Shown here piece by piece: positions 1 to 6,449 of a stretch of 7,925 nt of DNA (positions are counted from its first letter, which is position 1; the number at the start of each line of letters is the position of its first letter). Under the pieces are notes generated by a model. The model was not told the DNA's origin, ran no database searches, and worked only from the letters and a program-made list of their open reading frames with translations. Source of the stretch: Desulfobacterales bacterium (lineage in GTDB: Bacteria > Desulfobacterota > Desulfobacteria > Desulfobacterales > JAFDCJ01); the NCBI GenBank assembly GCA_020345785.1, contig CP070771.1:6942183-6950107 (forward strand), read 5' to 3'. The position numbers and the translations under genes were made by a program.

Positions 1-1019
1 CCGAACATGTCGTTGAGATAGGTCATCATGATGACATTGCGGGCGCCGCCGGAGGGGGCGCCCGGACCGCCGATGTTGCAGGCCATGGCGATGGAGATCA
101 TCAGCATTTTGCTCAGTTCGGGATCTTCCGGGATATCACGCGTCAGGCTGTTCTGGTACAACAGCATGCCGATGGGCAGAAACATGGCGGCCAGGGCGTG
201 GTCGGAAATAAAGGCCGCCAGGGGGCTGATGATTATAAAAAAAATCAGCGTGATCCAGCGCACGTTCGGCACCGCCAGCTTGCGGAACATCATCAGGCAG
301 ACCCGCTTGTCCACTCCGGTCTTGACGAAGGCCGCCGCAAACATGAGGCTGCCCATGATGAACCAGACGGCGTCGTCCCAATAAAGCATGGTGACTTCCT
401 TGCGGGAGACCACGCCGGTGAATACCAGCAGCAAACCAATACAGAACGCCACGCCCGGCAACGGAATGCATTCCGTCAAAAAACAGATGACCACGAAAAC
501 GACCATGGCGATGGCCACCTTGATCGCCCAAGCGCCTCTGTCCGCCTCTGCTTTATCCCCGTCGGACAGCTCCTGGTATTTGAGGCCGTCTTTGCGCAGC
601 GCCAGGGCTTGTTGCATGATATCCAAATAGGTCTGATCGCTGACGTTTTCGGTGACATACGCCAGGGATTTTTCGAAGTTTACTTTATCTGCCTGAATTT
701 TATTACTTTTAGCCCATTTGAGGTCGCGCTTCAAAAAGCTCTTTTTTCCCAGCGCGCCCATCTGCACGTTTTGCTCCATGATCTGGGCGCAAATCAGCTC
801 CCACTGCTCGGCATCCACACTTTTTTTGTTGAAAAGCGTGGTAGTGATGAAATTAACAACCGCCTTGGGCCCGACTTTGTATTCGGTGCCGACATCTTTC
901 ATACCATAGGGGGTGGGCATCAATAAAACGGCGAATAAGAGGGCCACGGGAAGGAAAAATATCTTCCAATTGACGTACTTGTCATAACCGGTCGCTTTTC
1001 TTTTGGTGCTCTCTGCCAT
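1..1019 (-). CDS. SLC13/DASS-family sodium:anion symporter, 3' end outside window
   Basis: Partial protein: 339 complete codons from ATG 1017-1019, running off the left edge. It resembles the divalent anion:Na+ symporter family (sulfate, dicarboxylate or related anions) of the inner membrane. TM1 lies at about residues 19-37 and a second helix at 166-183, followed by TECIPLPG (182-189), which matches the conserved TExxPL start of DASS proteins. Residues 312-328 (ACNIGGPGAPSGGARN region) match the Na+/substrate-binding signature, usually NIGGTxTPxGTPPN, but with P and S/G substitutions. Residues 38-163 form a long charged stretch between the first two helices. The start is supported by AGAGGAC five bases upstream. 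It is downstream of the receiver gene at 1243-1704 on the same strand, 223 bases away. Substrate cannot be read from sequence; sulfate or a carboxylate is an inference. Confidence 0.85.
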   Translation of the reverse strand, partial: MAESTKRKATGYDKYVNWKIFFLPVALLFAVLLMPTPYGMKDVGTEYKVGPKAVVNFITTTLFNKKSVDAEQWELICAQIMEQNVQMGALGKKSFLKRDLKWAKSNKIQADKVNFEKSLAYVTENVSDQTYLDIMQQALALRKDGLKYQELSDGDKAEADRGAWAIKVAIAMVVFVVICFLTECIPLPGVAFCIGLLLVFTGVVSRKEVTMLYWDDAVWFIMGSLMFAAAFVKTGVDKRVCLMMFRKLAVPNVRWITLIFFIIISPLAAFISDHALAAMFLPIGMLLYQNSLTRDIPEDPELSKMLMISIAMACNIGGPGAPSGGARNVIMMTYLNDMF

Positions 1020-1182
1020 AATGTCCTCTTCTTTATCTCCCGTCGCACGGAATGATTCCCGGTCTGCGATTCCTTGCTGCTCATCGACCGGAACTTTTTC
1101 AGGTCATGGACGGCATCTGTGAAAACGCCCCCGTCTATCGGCCATCGCTGCCATCCGACTTGCCAACCGCAAGGCGGAGGCT

Positions 1183-1228
1183 GATCTCGTCGGATTTAAA
1201 TATTAAAGGATGCGTTCCTGACGAGATC
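1183..1228 (-). terminator. Inverted repeat between receiver gene and transporter gene
   Basis: GATCTCGTC (1183-1191) and GACGAGATC (1220-1228) are perfect 9-base inverted arms with a 28-base AT-rich loop. On the minus strand this begins 15 bases after the receiver stop codon and sits about 160 bases before the transporter start. There is no T tract after the stem, so it may be an RNA stabiliser, attenuator or protein-binding site rather than a terminator. Confidence 0.4.
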
Positions 1229-1242
1229 GGGGGGCAGGGTCT

Positions 1243-1704
1243 TCAATAATCCTGGTTCTCAGCCGCCTTTAAAATTTCGCGCGGTGACTTCATGAACTTG
1301 CGGGACTGAGCCAGGCGGATTTTTTCCTCCAAGCGCTGCCTTTTTTCAAAGGCCTCCGTGGCTTTCTCGATCAATTCTTCGATGCTTGTCGGCTTCATCA
1401 AATAATCAGTGGCGCCGGATTTTAAGCCGTCGATGGCGGATTCAACGGTGGCATGGCCGGTCAGCATGATGACCTCCACCAAAGGAAACCGTGCTTTAAT
1501 TTCTTTTAGGGTTTCATTCCCGTCCATCCCCGGCATTTTGACATCCAGAATGACCACGTGGATGTTCCTGCTGTTTAAGATGTCTAAGGCCTCTGACCCG
1601 CCACCGGCGGTGACCGCATCGATCCCTTTTTTGGCCAGCAGCTTTTGGGTGGTGGTCAGAAACCGTTCTTCATCATCCACCAGCAGTAGTTTCATTTTTT
1701 CCAT
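1243..1704 (-). CDS. Stand-alone response regulator receiver protein
   Basis: A 153-residue CheY-like receiver domain with a short charged tail and no DNA-binding or enzymatic output domain. The phosphorylation site is intact: acidic pair D10-D11, phospho-acceptor D54 (VILDVKMPGMDG), switch residue T82 (MLTGHAT) and conserved K104 (LMKPTS). Residues 116-153 are a predicted helical tail rich in charged residues. GGGAG lies about eight bases upstream of the ATG at 1704, favouring this start over Met4. It lies downstream of the histidine kinase at 2010-3695, which is the obvious candidate phosphodonor, and upstream of the DASS transporter. With no effector domain it probably acts by protein contact or as a phosphorelay intermediate; this is an inference. 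Confidence 0.9.
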   Translation of the reverse strand: MEKMKLLLVDDEERFLTTTQKLLAKKGIDAVTAGGGSEALDILNSRNIHVVILDVKMPGMDGNETLKEIKARFPLVEVIMLTGHATVESAIDGLKSGATDYLMKPTSIEELIEKATEAFEKRQRLEEKIRLAQSRKFMKSPREILKAAENQDY

Positions 1705-1750
1705 GGTAAGCTCCCTTTTGCTAATTCGAATTCGGGTTAAAGTACCTATG

Positions 1751-1778
1751 CTTCGACCGAGACTCCGCTCGGTAGAAG
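1751..1778. repeat. Imperfect hairpin in kinase-receiver gap
   Basis: CTTCGACCGAG (1751-1761) pairs with CTCGGTAGAAG (1768-1778) around a six-base loop, with one internal G/A mismatch. It is one of several palindromes in the 1705-2009 gap and has no adjacent T tract on the minus strand. Confidence 0.5.
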
Positions 1779-1790
1779 TGGTCCTTCTTT

Positions 1791-1818
1791 ATTGAAGATT
1801 GAAAATTGAAAATTGAAT
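1791..1818. repeat. Four tandem 7-base ATTGAAN repeats
   Basis: Four consecutive units read ATTGAAG, ATTGAAA, ATTGAAA and ATTGAAT. The tract is AT-rich, non-coding and lies in the gap between the kinase stop and the receiver start. Confidence 0.75.
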
Positions 1819-1876
1819 ATTTGCGGTATCCTGTCTATTTAAAAAGATAGAATTCAGCAATTTTAGCTCATTCTTG

Positions 1877-1927
1877 TCCACCATTTTTTAGGTGGATTAG
1901 TCATTTTCATCCCGCTGAAAGCGGGAT
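1877..1927. repeat. Two tandem hairpins with a shared flanking motif
   Basis: The first hairpin has arms TCCACC (1877-1882) and GGTGGA (1891-1896). The second has perfect 8-base arms ATCCCGCT (1909-1916) and AGCGGGAT (1920-1927) with a GAA loop. Both right arms run into the same GATTAGT sequence followed by TCATT or CATT, so they look like two diverged copies of one palindromic unit. With the neighbouring tandem repeats they make up most of the otherwise gene-free 1705-2009 gap. Confidence 0.6.
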
Positions 1928-2009
1928 TAGTTCATTCATAACGATGAAATGCAACCTCTTCATCAACATCATCAACAAATTGTCGATATGGCTCCGCTAA
2001 GTGCCTAAA

Positions 2010-3695
2010 CTAACCTAAAGACGGCAGCCGGATGGTAAATGTCGTGCCGACCTCCTCCTGGCTGGCAACAGCCATGTCGCCGCCCATCTTCTGGACAATG
2101 CCGTAGCATACCGAAAGCCCCAGCCCCGTTCCTTTGCCGACCGGCTTGGTCGTGAAAAAGGGAGTAAAAATTTTTTTCAGGTTCTCCCTGCTGATGCCGC
2201 TGCCGTTGTCGCGCACCTTGATTTCCACGTGACGGTTTTCCGGGGAAGCGGACTCGATCCGGATTTCGCCCCCCGAAGCCCCGTGGCGGGCGATGGTGGC
2301 ATCGATGGCGTTGTTGAGCAGATTCACCAATACCTGTTGGAGATGGCGGGGATCACCGTGAACAGCAGGAATGTCTGCGGCGATCTGCTGTTCGATGGCG
2401 ATGCCGTGCACGCTGGCTTTTTTGGTGACCATGCCGACGACGCCCGGAATGAAACTGCGCAGATCGATGTTTTGGGATACCGGTTCACCCTTGCGTCCGA
2501 ATTGCAGAATAGCCTGAGTAACGTCCGCGCAACGATCCACCTGGTGTTTGATCTGATCAATGGAATCTTCAAGATCCGCCAGATCATCCGATGGCGTTAA
2601 CTGGCCTTTACCTTTCAGATCGTCCAGAATCATTTCGACCAGGGCGTGTTCGCTTTTGATAATCTGAAGGGGGTTGTTGATTTCGTGGGCGAATCCGGCG
2701 GCCATCTCCCCGATTTCGGCCAGTCGGCCGGCCCGGATGAGCTGCTCTCCCAGTTGGTTCTTTTCCCGGTCCATGCGCTCCATGCGGCGGATGATGAAGC
2801 CGGTCACAAAGAAGGCCACGGCGACAATTCCAGCGCCGCCCAGAATACTGGTCAACACAATCAGATAGGCGGCCCGGCGCAGGGCGTGGAAGGCATCGGC
2901 TTTCTCCTGGCGAACCACCAGCAGCCAGCTGTTGTCCTTCAGCCAGGTGGTGGCATACAGAAAAGTTTCGCCCAAGGCATCGGTTTCAATAAATGTTTTG
3001 ATCCCCTCGTGAACGGAACCATACTTTGGGCGATCCGGATCCCAGTGCATCAGTATTCCGCCGGAGCGCCGATCCGTTTGAAAAACGCCCTGGGCGTCCA
3101 GCAGGTAAGCCTCGCCGGTTTTGCCGATACGTACATTTTTGACCAGGTCATTGAAAATGTGGCTGTCGATGGTGGCACGGATGACCCATCGGCGATCCTG
3201 ACCTTCCTGGGCGACGGCGATCACAAAATGCGGTACCTGCCGGTAGCCGAGAAACACATCGCTGATAAAAAATCCGTTTTCGATGACCGCTTTAAACCAG
3301 GGGGCCTGGTCATAGACCTTGCCCGAGAGCTGGAAGGGCCCCTTGTAAGCGACATGTAACCCGTTTTCGTCGAAAATTCCCAGATCCACAAAAGCATGGG
3401 ATTCTTTCTGCAAATATTCGAAAATACGGTCAAGGTTTTCCGGCCGCTGCAACTCTTCAAAGCTTTGGGTGTTGAGAATAAATTCCAGATCCGCTTTTCT
3501 TTCCATCAGAAAGGATTCGATCATTTGGCGATGGTCGCGGACGATGCGGTGCATGCTGGCGATGGTGTTGGTTTCCAGCGAAGCGGCGAAGTTATAGTAG
3601 CCGATGCCGAGCGTCAGGATAAATGGAATAAAAGGCACCAGAATCATGGTGACGAAAATAAGCTTTTTTAAGGCGGCATACGGATTCTGTTTCAT
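2010..3695 (-). CDS. Membrane-bound Cache-domain sensor histidine kinase
   Basis: Two-component sensor kinase. The open frame reaches an ATG at 3725 (571 residues), but AAGGGGAG precedes the ATG at 3695 and nothing suitable precedes 3725, so a 561-residue product is preferred. Numbered from the longer form: TM1 about 21-45; periplasmic Cache-like sensor about 50-275 (LGIFDENGLHVAYKGPF and GEAYLLDAQGVF segments); TM2 about 285-312; HisKA with phospho-acceptor H347 (GFAHEINNPL); and a HATPase_c domain with N box NLLNNAID (468-475), G1 DNGSG (507-510), F box FTPFFTTK and G2 GTGLGL (532-537). All catalytic motifs are intact. There is no attached receiver, so it should phosphorylate the separate receivers on either side (3748-4146 upstream, 1243-1704 downstream). 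Cache domains bind small extracytoplasmic ligands such as carboxylates; the ligand here is unknown. Confidence 0.93.
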   Translation of the reverse strand: MKQNPYAALKKLIFVTMILVPFIPFILTLGIGYYNFAASLETNTIASMHRIVRDHRQMIESFLMERKADLEFILNTQSFEELQRPENLDRIFEYLQKESHAFVDLGIFDENGLHVAYKGPFQLSGKVYDQAPWFKAVIENGFFISDVFLGYRQVPHFVIAVAQEGQDRRWVIRATIDSHIFNDLVKNVRIGKTGEAYLLDAQGVFQTDRRSGGILMHWDPDRPKYGSVHEGIKTFIETDALGETFLYATTWLKDNSWLLVVRQEKADAFHALRRAAYLIVLTSILGGAGIVAVAFFVTGFIIRRMERMDREKNQLGEQLIRAGRLAEIGEMAAGFAHEINNPLQIIKSEHALVEMILDDLKGKGQLTPSDDLADLEDSIDQIKHQVDRCADVTQAILQFGRKGEPVSQNIDLRSFIPGVVGMVTKKASVHGIAIEQQIAADIPAVHGDPRHLQQVLVNLLNNAIDATIARHGASGGEIRIESASPENRHVEIKVRDNGSGISRENLKKIFTPFFTTKPVGKGTGLGLSVCYGIVQKMGGDMAVASQEEVGTTFTIRLPSLG

Positions 3696-3747
3696 CGCTT
3701 GGTCGGCTCCCCTTAATTGCTGCATGCTCTGATCGGCGGTCGCTTGA

Positions 3748-4146
3748 CTACTCCCAAACCCGGGGCCGGCGTTTCGGAGGTGCGGCCAGGGTCTCGTGGA
3801 CGACCTGTTTTAGTCGTTCAACGCTGCTGCCCATTTTCTCGACAAAGACCACCCTAGCCGGATGCGCCGCCGCGTTGCCGTATTCGGCAGGATAGCTGTG
3901 CACGATCACCGGAAGTGCCGGAACGCGGTCCATCAGATGCTGCATAAGATTGGTGTCCTCGGCACCGGGAAGGTCCGGATCCAGGATGACCAGGTCCAGC
4001 GGCTCATGGCGGAAGGCGCATTTTAGAACTTCACCGGCGCTTTCCGCTAAACGCACCTGATAGCCCGCTGCCGTCATCTCGCGCTGGAGAAACCTGCGCA
4101 CATGAGAATTGCGGTCGGCGATCAGGATCGTAAATTGGTTTTCCAT
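3748..4146 (-). CDS. Small stand-alone receiver-domain protein, atypical acidic pocket
   Basis: A 132-residue single receiver domain. D56 (VILDPDLPG) is the likely phospho-acceptor, with S84 and K104 (FVEKMG) at the switch and lysine positions. The usual acidic pair at the end of the first strand is reduced to A10-D11 (LIADRN), so one Mg2+ ligand is missing or shifted and phosphorylation may be altered. The C-terminus is a short basic tail (PPKRRPRVWE). AGGA lies about ten bases upstream of the ATG at 4146. The kinase start follows 52 bases after its stop on the same strand, which suggests co-transcription. No output domain is present. Confidence 0.85.
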   Translation of the reverse strand: MENQFTILIADRNSHVRRFLQREMTAAGYQVRLAESAGEVLKCAFRHEPLDLVILDPDLPGAEDTNLMQHLMDRVPALPVIVHSYPAEYGNAAAHPARVVFVEKMGSSVERLKQVVHETLAAPPKRRPRVWE

Positions 4147-4174
4147 CGGCTAAGTTTCCTAATTATTCCATTGC

Positions 4175-4211
4175 GGAAAAAGGGCCGCCCCAGGCGGTTG
4201 GCCCTTTTTCC
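4175..4211 (-). terminator. Strong hairpin after the PstS-like gene
   Basis: GGAAAAAGGGCC (4175-4186) and GGCCCTTTTTCC (4200-4211) are perfect 12-base arms around a 13-base loop. The T run lies inside the stem. It sits 23 bases beyond the minus-strand stop of the binding-protein gene and before the receiver gene. It could be a terminator or partial terminator that makes the binding protein more abundant than the downstream signalling genes, or it could protect the 3' end of that mRNA. Confidence 0.65.
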
Positions 4212-4233
4212 AGCCGTTCTCAACCCGGTCGGA

Positions 4234-5040
4234 TCAACTGTCAATGGGCTCCATGCCATTTTTCTTCATGATGCTTCGGCCTCTGTCGGAGAAAGCAAAA
4301 TCAATTAGTTTTTTAGCTGCACCGGCGGGCTGTCCCTTGGTGACAAAGGAAAATATCTGATAGTAAGGATAATTCGGTTCTCCCGGAGACCTGCCGTCGA
4401 TTTGAATTATCCTGATGGCTTCATTCACGGTATTGGCTCCCTGGGAGATAAAGGATATACTCCAGGGAATGCGGTGCACCAGTTTGACGACATCCGTGGA
4501 CCGGTAGGCCATGAAATCATACTTGACATCGAAGCGTTTCAGGGCCAGCTGTCTGAAGTTTTTGTACGCACCGGTATTTTTTTCCGGAACCACCACAATA
4601 ATCTCCTGGTCGGGGCCCCCCAATTCTTTCCAGTTGGTGATGGTGCCGTTGAATACGGCACGCAGCTGCTCGCTGGAGATGTTGCGGACCGGCGTTTTGA
4701 CATTGCTGATGACAATCAGCGGCGCTTTGCAGAATGGAATCTCGACATAGCCATAATCTCGATGGCTGAATTGAAGCCTTTCCACCGTGCTGGCAATATC
4801 GGCGAATCCGTTCATCAATCGATGGATCGCGGCACTCGACGAGCCGACAAACAGATCCAGTGCCACGCCGCTCTCCTCCTTGAAGGCATTTAAACCATCC
4901 ATGCCGAAGGCTTCGCGGACCTGGGCCGAGCTGCTGTAACGCAGTGTTTCTTCCGCCACGGCCGGCGCGTGGAACAGCCATCCTGCGCCGAGCAACAGGG
5001 CACTGATGACAAGCCAACGGAAACCAGAATTCTTTCTCAT
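4234..5040 (-). CDS. PstS-like periplasmic substrate-binding protein
   Basis: A 268-residue secreted binding protein of the phosphate-binding PstS / PBP-like type. The signal peptide covers residues 1-29 (basic start, hydrophobic core, AVA|EE cleavage). FNGTITNWKELGG (about 130-142) is the hallmark hinge motif of PstS proteins. The ligand loop usually written SGT reads NTGA in VPEKNTGAYKNF, and the first loop is GSSSAA, so the ligand may not be phosphate. No PstC, PstA or PstB gene is visible, so it is an orphan binding protein that may feed a sensor instead of a transporter. A full AAGGAGGT ribosome site (5047-5054) lies six bases before the ATG, and a sigma-54 promoter lies about 100 bases upstream. 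The receiver and kinase genes follow on the same strand. Confidence 0.87.
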   Translation of the reverse strand: MRKNSGFRWLVISALLLGAGWLFHAPAVAEETLRYSSSAQVREAFGMDGLNAFKEESGVALDLFVGSSSAAIHRLMNGFADIASTVERLQFSHRDYGYVEIPFCKAPLIVISNVKTPVRNISSEQLRAVFNGTITNWKELGGPDQEIIVVVPEKNTGAYKNFRQLALKRFDVKYDFMAYRSTDVVKLVHRIPWSISFISQGANTVNEAIRIIQIDGRSPGEPNYPYYQIFSFVTKGQPAGAAKKLIDFAFSDRGRSIMKKNGMEPIDS

Positions 5041-5140
5041 GGGACGACCTCCTTAATATATGAATGGGTTCTCTAATCTCAGCACAGGGACATCTCACCG
5101 GGGTGATATTCGAATGCGCTGCATATCTGCATTAGCATTT

Positions 5141-5156
5141 AGCAAAGGGTGTGCCA
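5141..5156 (-). promoter_or_regulatory. Sigma-54 (RpoN) -24/-12 promoter
   Basis: The minus strand reads TGGCAC-N5-TTGCT, an exact match to the sigma-54 consensus, with ten bases between the invariant GG and GC. Transcription should start near 5130, giving a leader of about 90 bases before the PstS-like gene at 5040. Expression would therefore need a sigma-54 activator (bEBP), which is not encoded in the window. Confidence 0.87.
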
Positions 5157-5160
5157 CGCG

Positions 5161-5357
5161 GTAAATGCGGTGAAGATTCAAATAACCCTTTAAAAACATG
5201 AGGAATATTTAGTTGGCAAGTAAATAAAGACAATTGGCGGGATCGTTGCGTGTCCGGTTTCTTTACAGCGTGTAAAAGATTTGGTTCGCTGGATATCTGC
5301 GTTAAACTGTTTACGGATGTTAAAGGTTGCCGCCGCATTTACGGATGGGCAAATGCG
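5161..5357. promoter_or_regulatory. Related short motifs upstream of the sigma-54 promoter
   Basis: GTAAATGCGG (5161-5170) recurs inverted as CCGCATTTAC (5333-5342). CGCATTT (5334-5340) and AAATGCG (5351-5357) form a palindrome with a 10-base spacer. TTTACGGATG occurs directly repeated at 5310-5319 and 5338-5347. The main cluster is roughly 180-225 bases upstream of the predicted start site, a normal distance for a bEBP enhancer. The role is inferred. Confidence 0.45.
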
Positions 5358-5484
5358 ATTCGTTTTCCCCCTATTTACATCCTCCAACTTTGCCTGTATA
5401 CTAAAACTACTTAAAACGCCTCGGAATTTCTACAACTTAATGGAGATATGGGATGTTTTTGAGGTCTGAGTTTTTGCCTCAATC

Positions 5485-5524
5485 ATGGAATAATGGAATC
5501 GTGGAGTGATGGAATAGTGGGTTA
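5485..5524. repeat. 8-base tandem repeat (ATGGAATA-like), about five units
   Basis: Consecutive units read ATGGAATA, ATGGAATC, GTGGAGTG, ATGGAATA and GTGGGTTA. Two units of the reverse complement, CGTTCCAT and CATTCCAT, occur at 5700-5715, so the tract has an inverted partner about 180 bases away. No gene is convincing between 5041 and 6055; this tract is part of that non-coding stretch. Confidence 0.75.
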
Positions 5525-5580
5525 TTTTAAGGATATTATCCATTTTTAATTTTATCGGCAAGACAATAATCGCCATTATC

Positions 5581-5700
5581 CCAACACTCAAGCAACCTCT
5601 CCGAGCCGCAAGCTCCTCGAGCGGGAGGCTAAAACCCATTTTTTTTATCCCGTGAAATCTTTTCTATATATCACCAAGGCCAATCTTCCAGCATTCAAGC
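5581..5700. repeat. Diverged 13-base direct repeat
   Basis: CCAACACTCAAGC (5581-5593) and CCAGCATTCAAGC (5688-5700) agree at 11 of 13 positions. They flank a short GC-rich segment (5600-5630) and a T run (5639-5646). The second copy abuts the inverted ATTCCAT units at 5700-5715. This may be a decayed small repeat element; no open frame here looks real. Confidence 0.5.
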
Positions 5701-5715
5701 GTTCCATCATTCCAT
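5700..5715. repeat. Inverted partner of the 8-base tandem repeat
   Basis: Two consecutive units CGTTCCAT and CATTCCAT are the reverse complement of the ATGGAATN units at 5485-5524. Confidence 0.6.
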
Positions 5716-5785
5716 ATGGGGCGAAGCTCCTAACGTGTTCCGCTCCTTAGGCCCTTAAGGGAAGATCAACATGGTTCATTTCCAA

Positions 5786-5826
5786 TAAAACCCGGCTCTC
5801 ATCTTGAGATGTGGGTTTTTTAATTT
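5786..5826 (+). terminator. Rho-independent terminator, plus strand
   Basis: AAAACCC pairs with GGGTTTT outside an inner stem TCTCA/TGAGA with a three-base loop, followed by a T-rich tail (TTTTTTAATTTT). No recognisable plus-strand gene precedes it, so it may end an unannotated small RNA or simply insulate the downstream cassettes. Confidence 0.65.
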
Positions 5827-6002
5827 TCCGAATTTTTTATTTATTGCCAATGTTAAGGGCAGGTAAACGCGGCCAAATATTAAGAAAAAATTCTCACATA
5901 CTGGGGTAATGAGAAAATAGTTGCATTTTTCCGGACTCAATATCTTAGCGGATGCTATGTATATAACGGTATTAGTTAAACTTTTATTTTTACAAATAGG
6001 TT

Positions 6003-6028
6003 GTCGCTGTTGATATTGCGACTTTTTT
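6003..6028 (+). terminator. Short hairpin with T tract just before the first cassette
   Basis: GTCGC (6003-6007) pairs with GCGAC (6018-6022) around a 10-base loop and is followed at once by six T bases. It would stop plus-strand readthrough 16 bases before the cassette boundary at 6043/6044. The 5-base stem is short, so strength is uncertain. Confidence 0.45.
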
Positions 6029-6043
6029 CGTACTACTCAATTG

Positions 6044-6449
6044 TTAGGTTTTCCGATGAAAAACAAAACTACTATTTTTTTTGGCATTACGGCAATTATC
6101 TTCGGTTGCTGCTATATTTACCAGCAAGTCTATCCTCATGTAGCTGGGCAGGTTTTGATTTCCTTTTACTCTGATATAAAAATGATTATGTCCGGTCGCG
6201 TTCCTGATGGTTATGAGGTAACACAGGAGCAGTCTGCCCAAATAACACAGTTTCTATATTTGACGTATGTGATCAAAGTGCTTTTGGCCCTTATATTTTC
6301 AGCTTTAGGGGCTATTGGTATCTTACAGTTTCAGAAAAGAATTAAGAGAACCTAACCACACCAGTGGAGCAGACGGCGTGAAAATCGCGGTTCACCGTAA
6401 AGGCCGTGCAAGTTTGAACTGAATATGGGCCGCTGCTCACCGGCAACCG
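6044..6449 (+). mobile_element. Integron gene cassette 1
   Basis: A 406-base cassette. Its 5' boundary is the core G^TTAGGT (6043-6049) and its attC ends at G of the next core (6449). Its R'' box, ACCTAAC at 6350-6356, is the exact reverse complement of its own 5' core, which is the signature of a cassette that was once a circle. It carries one small membrane-protein gene filling nearly all the space before attC, as usual for cassettes. No attC-like palindrome was found upstream of 6043, so this is the first cassette visible. Confidence 0.85.
6056..6355 (+). CDS. Small two-helix membrane protein, cassette-borne
   Basis: A 99-residue hypothetical protein of unrecognised family. A hydrophobic segment at about residues 6-25 and another at about 68-92 suggest two transmembrane helices joined by a roughly 40-residue soluble loop containing GRVPDGYEVTQEQ. 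The C-terminus is basic (QKRIKRT). The frame could start at TTG 6041, but that codon straddles the cassette boundary, while ATG 6056 lies inside the cassette and has TTAGG seven bases upstream. The stop codon TAA (6353-6355) is embedded in the R'' box of attC. No cassette-internal promoter was recognised, so expression may depend on upstream transcription. Confidence 0.7.
   Translation: MKNKTTIFFGITAIIFGCCYIYQQVYPHVAGQVLISFYSDIKMIMSGRVPDGYEVTQEQSAQITQFLYLTYVIKVLLALIFSALGAIGILQFQKRIKRT

Noticed and set aside
198..926. Long plus-strand open frame opposite the transporter
   Set aside because: Low-complexity antisense shadow; the minus frame has clear DASS motifs and membrane helices.
2646..3359. 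Plus-strand open frame of 237 codons opposite the kinase
   Set aside because: Antisense shadow of a fully conserved histidine kinase.
3696..3725. Ten-residue N-terminal extension of the kinase from ATG 3725
   Set aside because: No ribosome site near that ATG, whereas AAGGGGAG precedes ATG 3695.
4402..4893. Plus-strand open frame opposite the PstS-like gene
   Set aside because: Antisense shadow; no family features and no ribosome site.
5132..5639. Small minus- and plus-strand open frames in the non-coding region
   Set aside because: They overlap the sigma-54 promoter and tandem repeats, lack ribosome sites and match no family; not an integrase remnant.
5975..5981. GTTAAAC matching the GTTRRRY core
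   Set aside because: No matching R'' (GTTTAAC) and no palindrome nearby; a 7-base degenerate motif is expected by chance.
5961..6049. Possible attC upstream of cassette 1 using ATATAAC (5961-5967) and GTTAGGT (6043-6049)
   Set aside because: The core-like ends are there, but the inner arms do not pair convincingly and the interior holds an unrelated terminator-like hairpin.
6041..6055. TTG start for the cassette 1 protein
   Set aside because: The codon spans the recombination point at 6043/6044; the ATG at 6056 lies within the cassette with a modest ribosome site.
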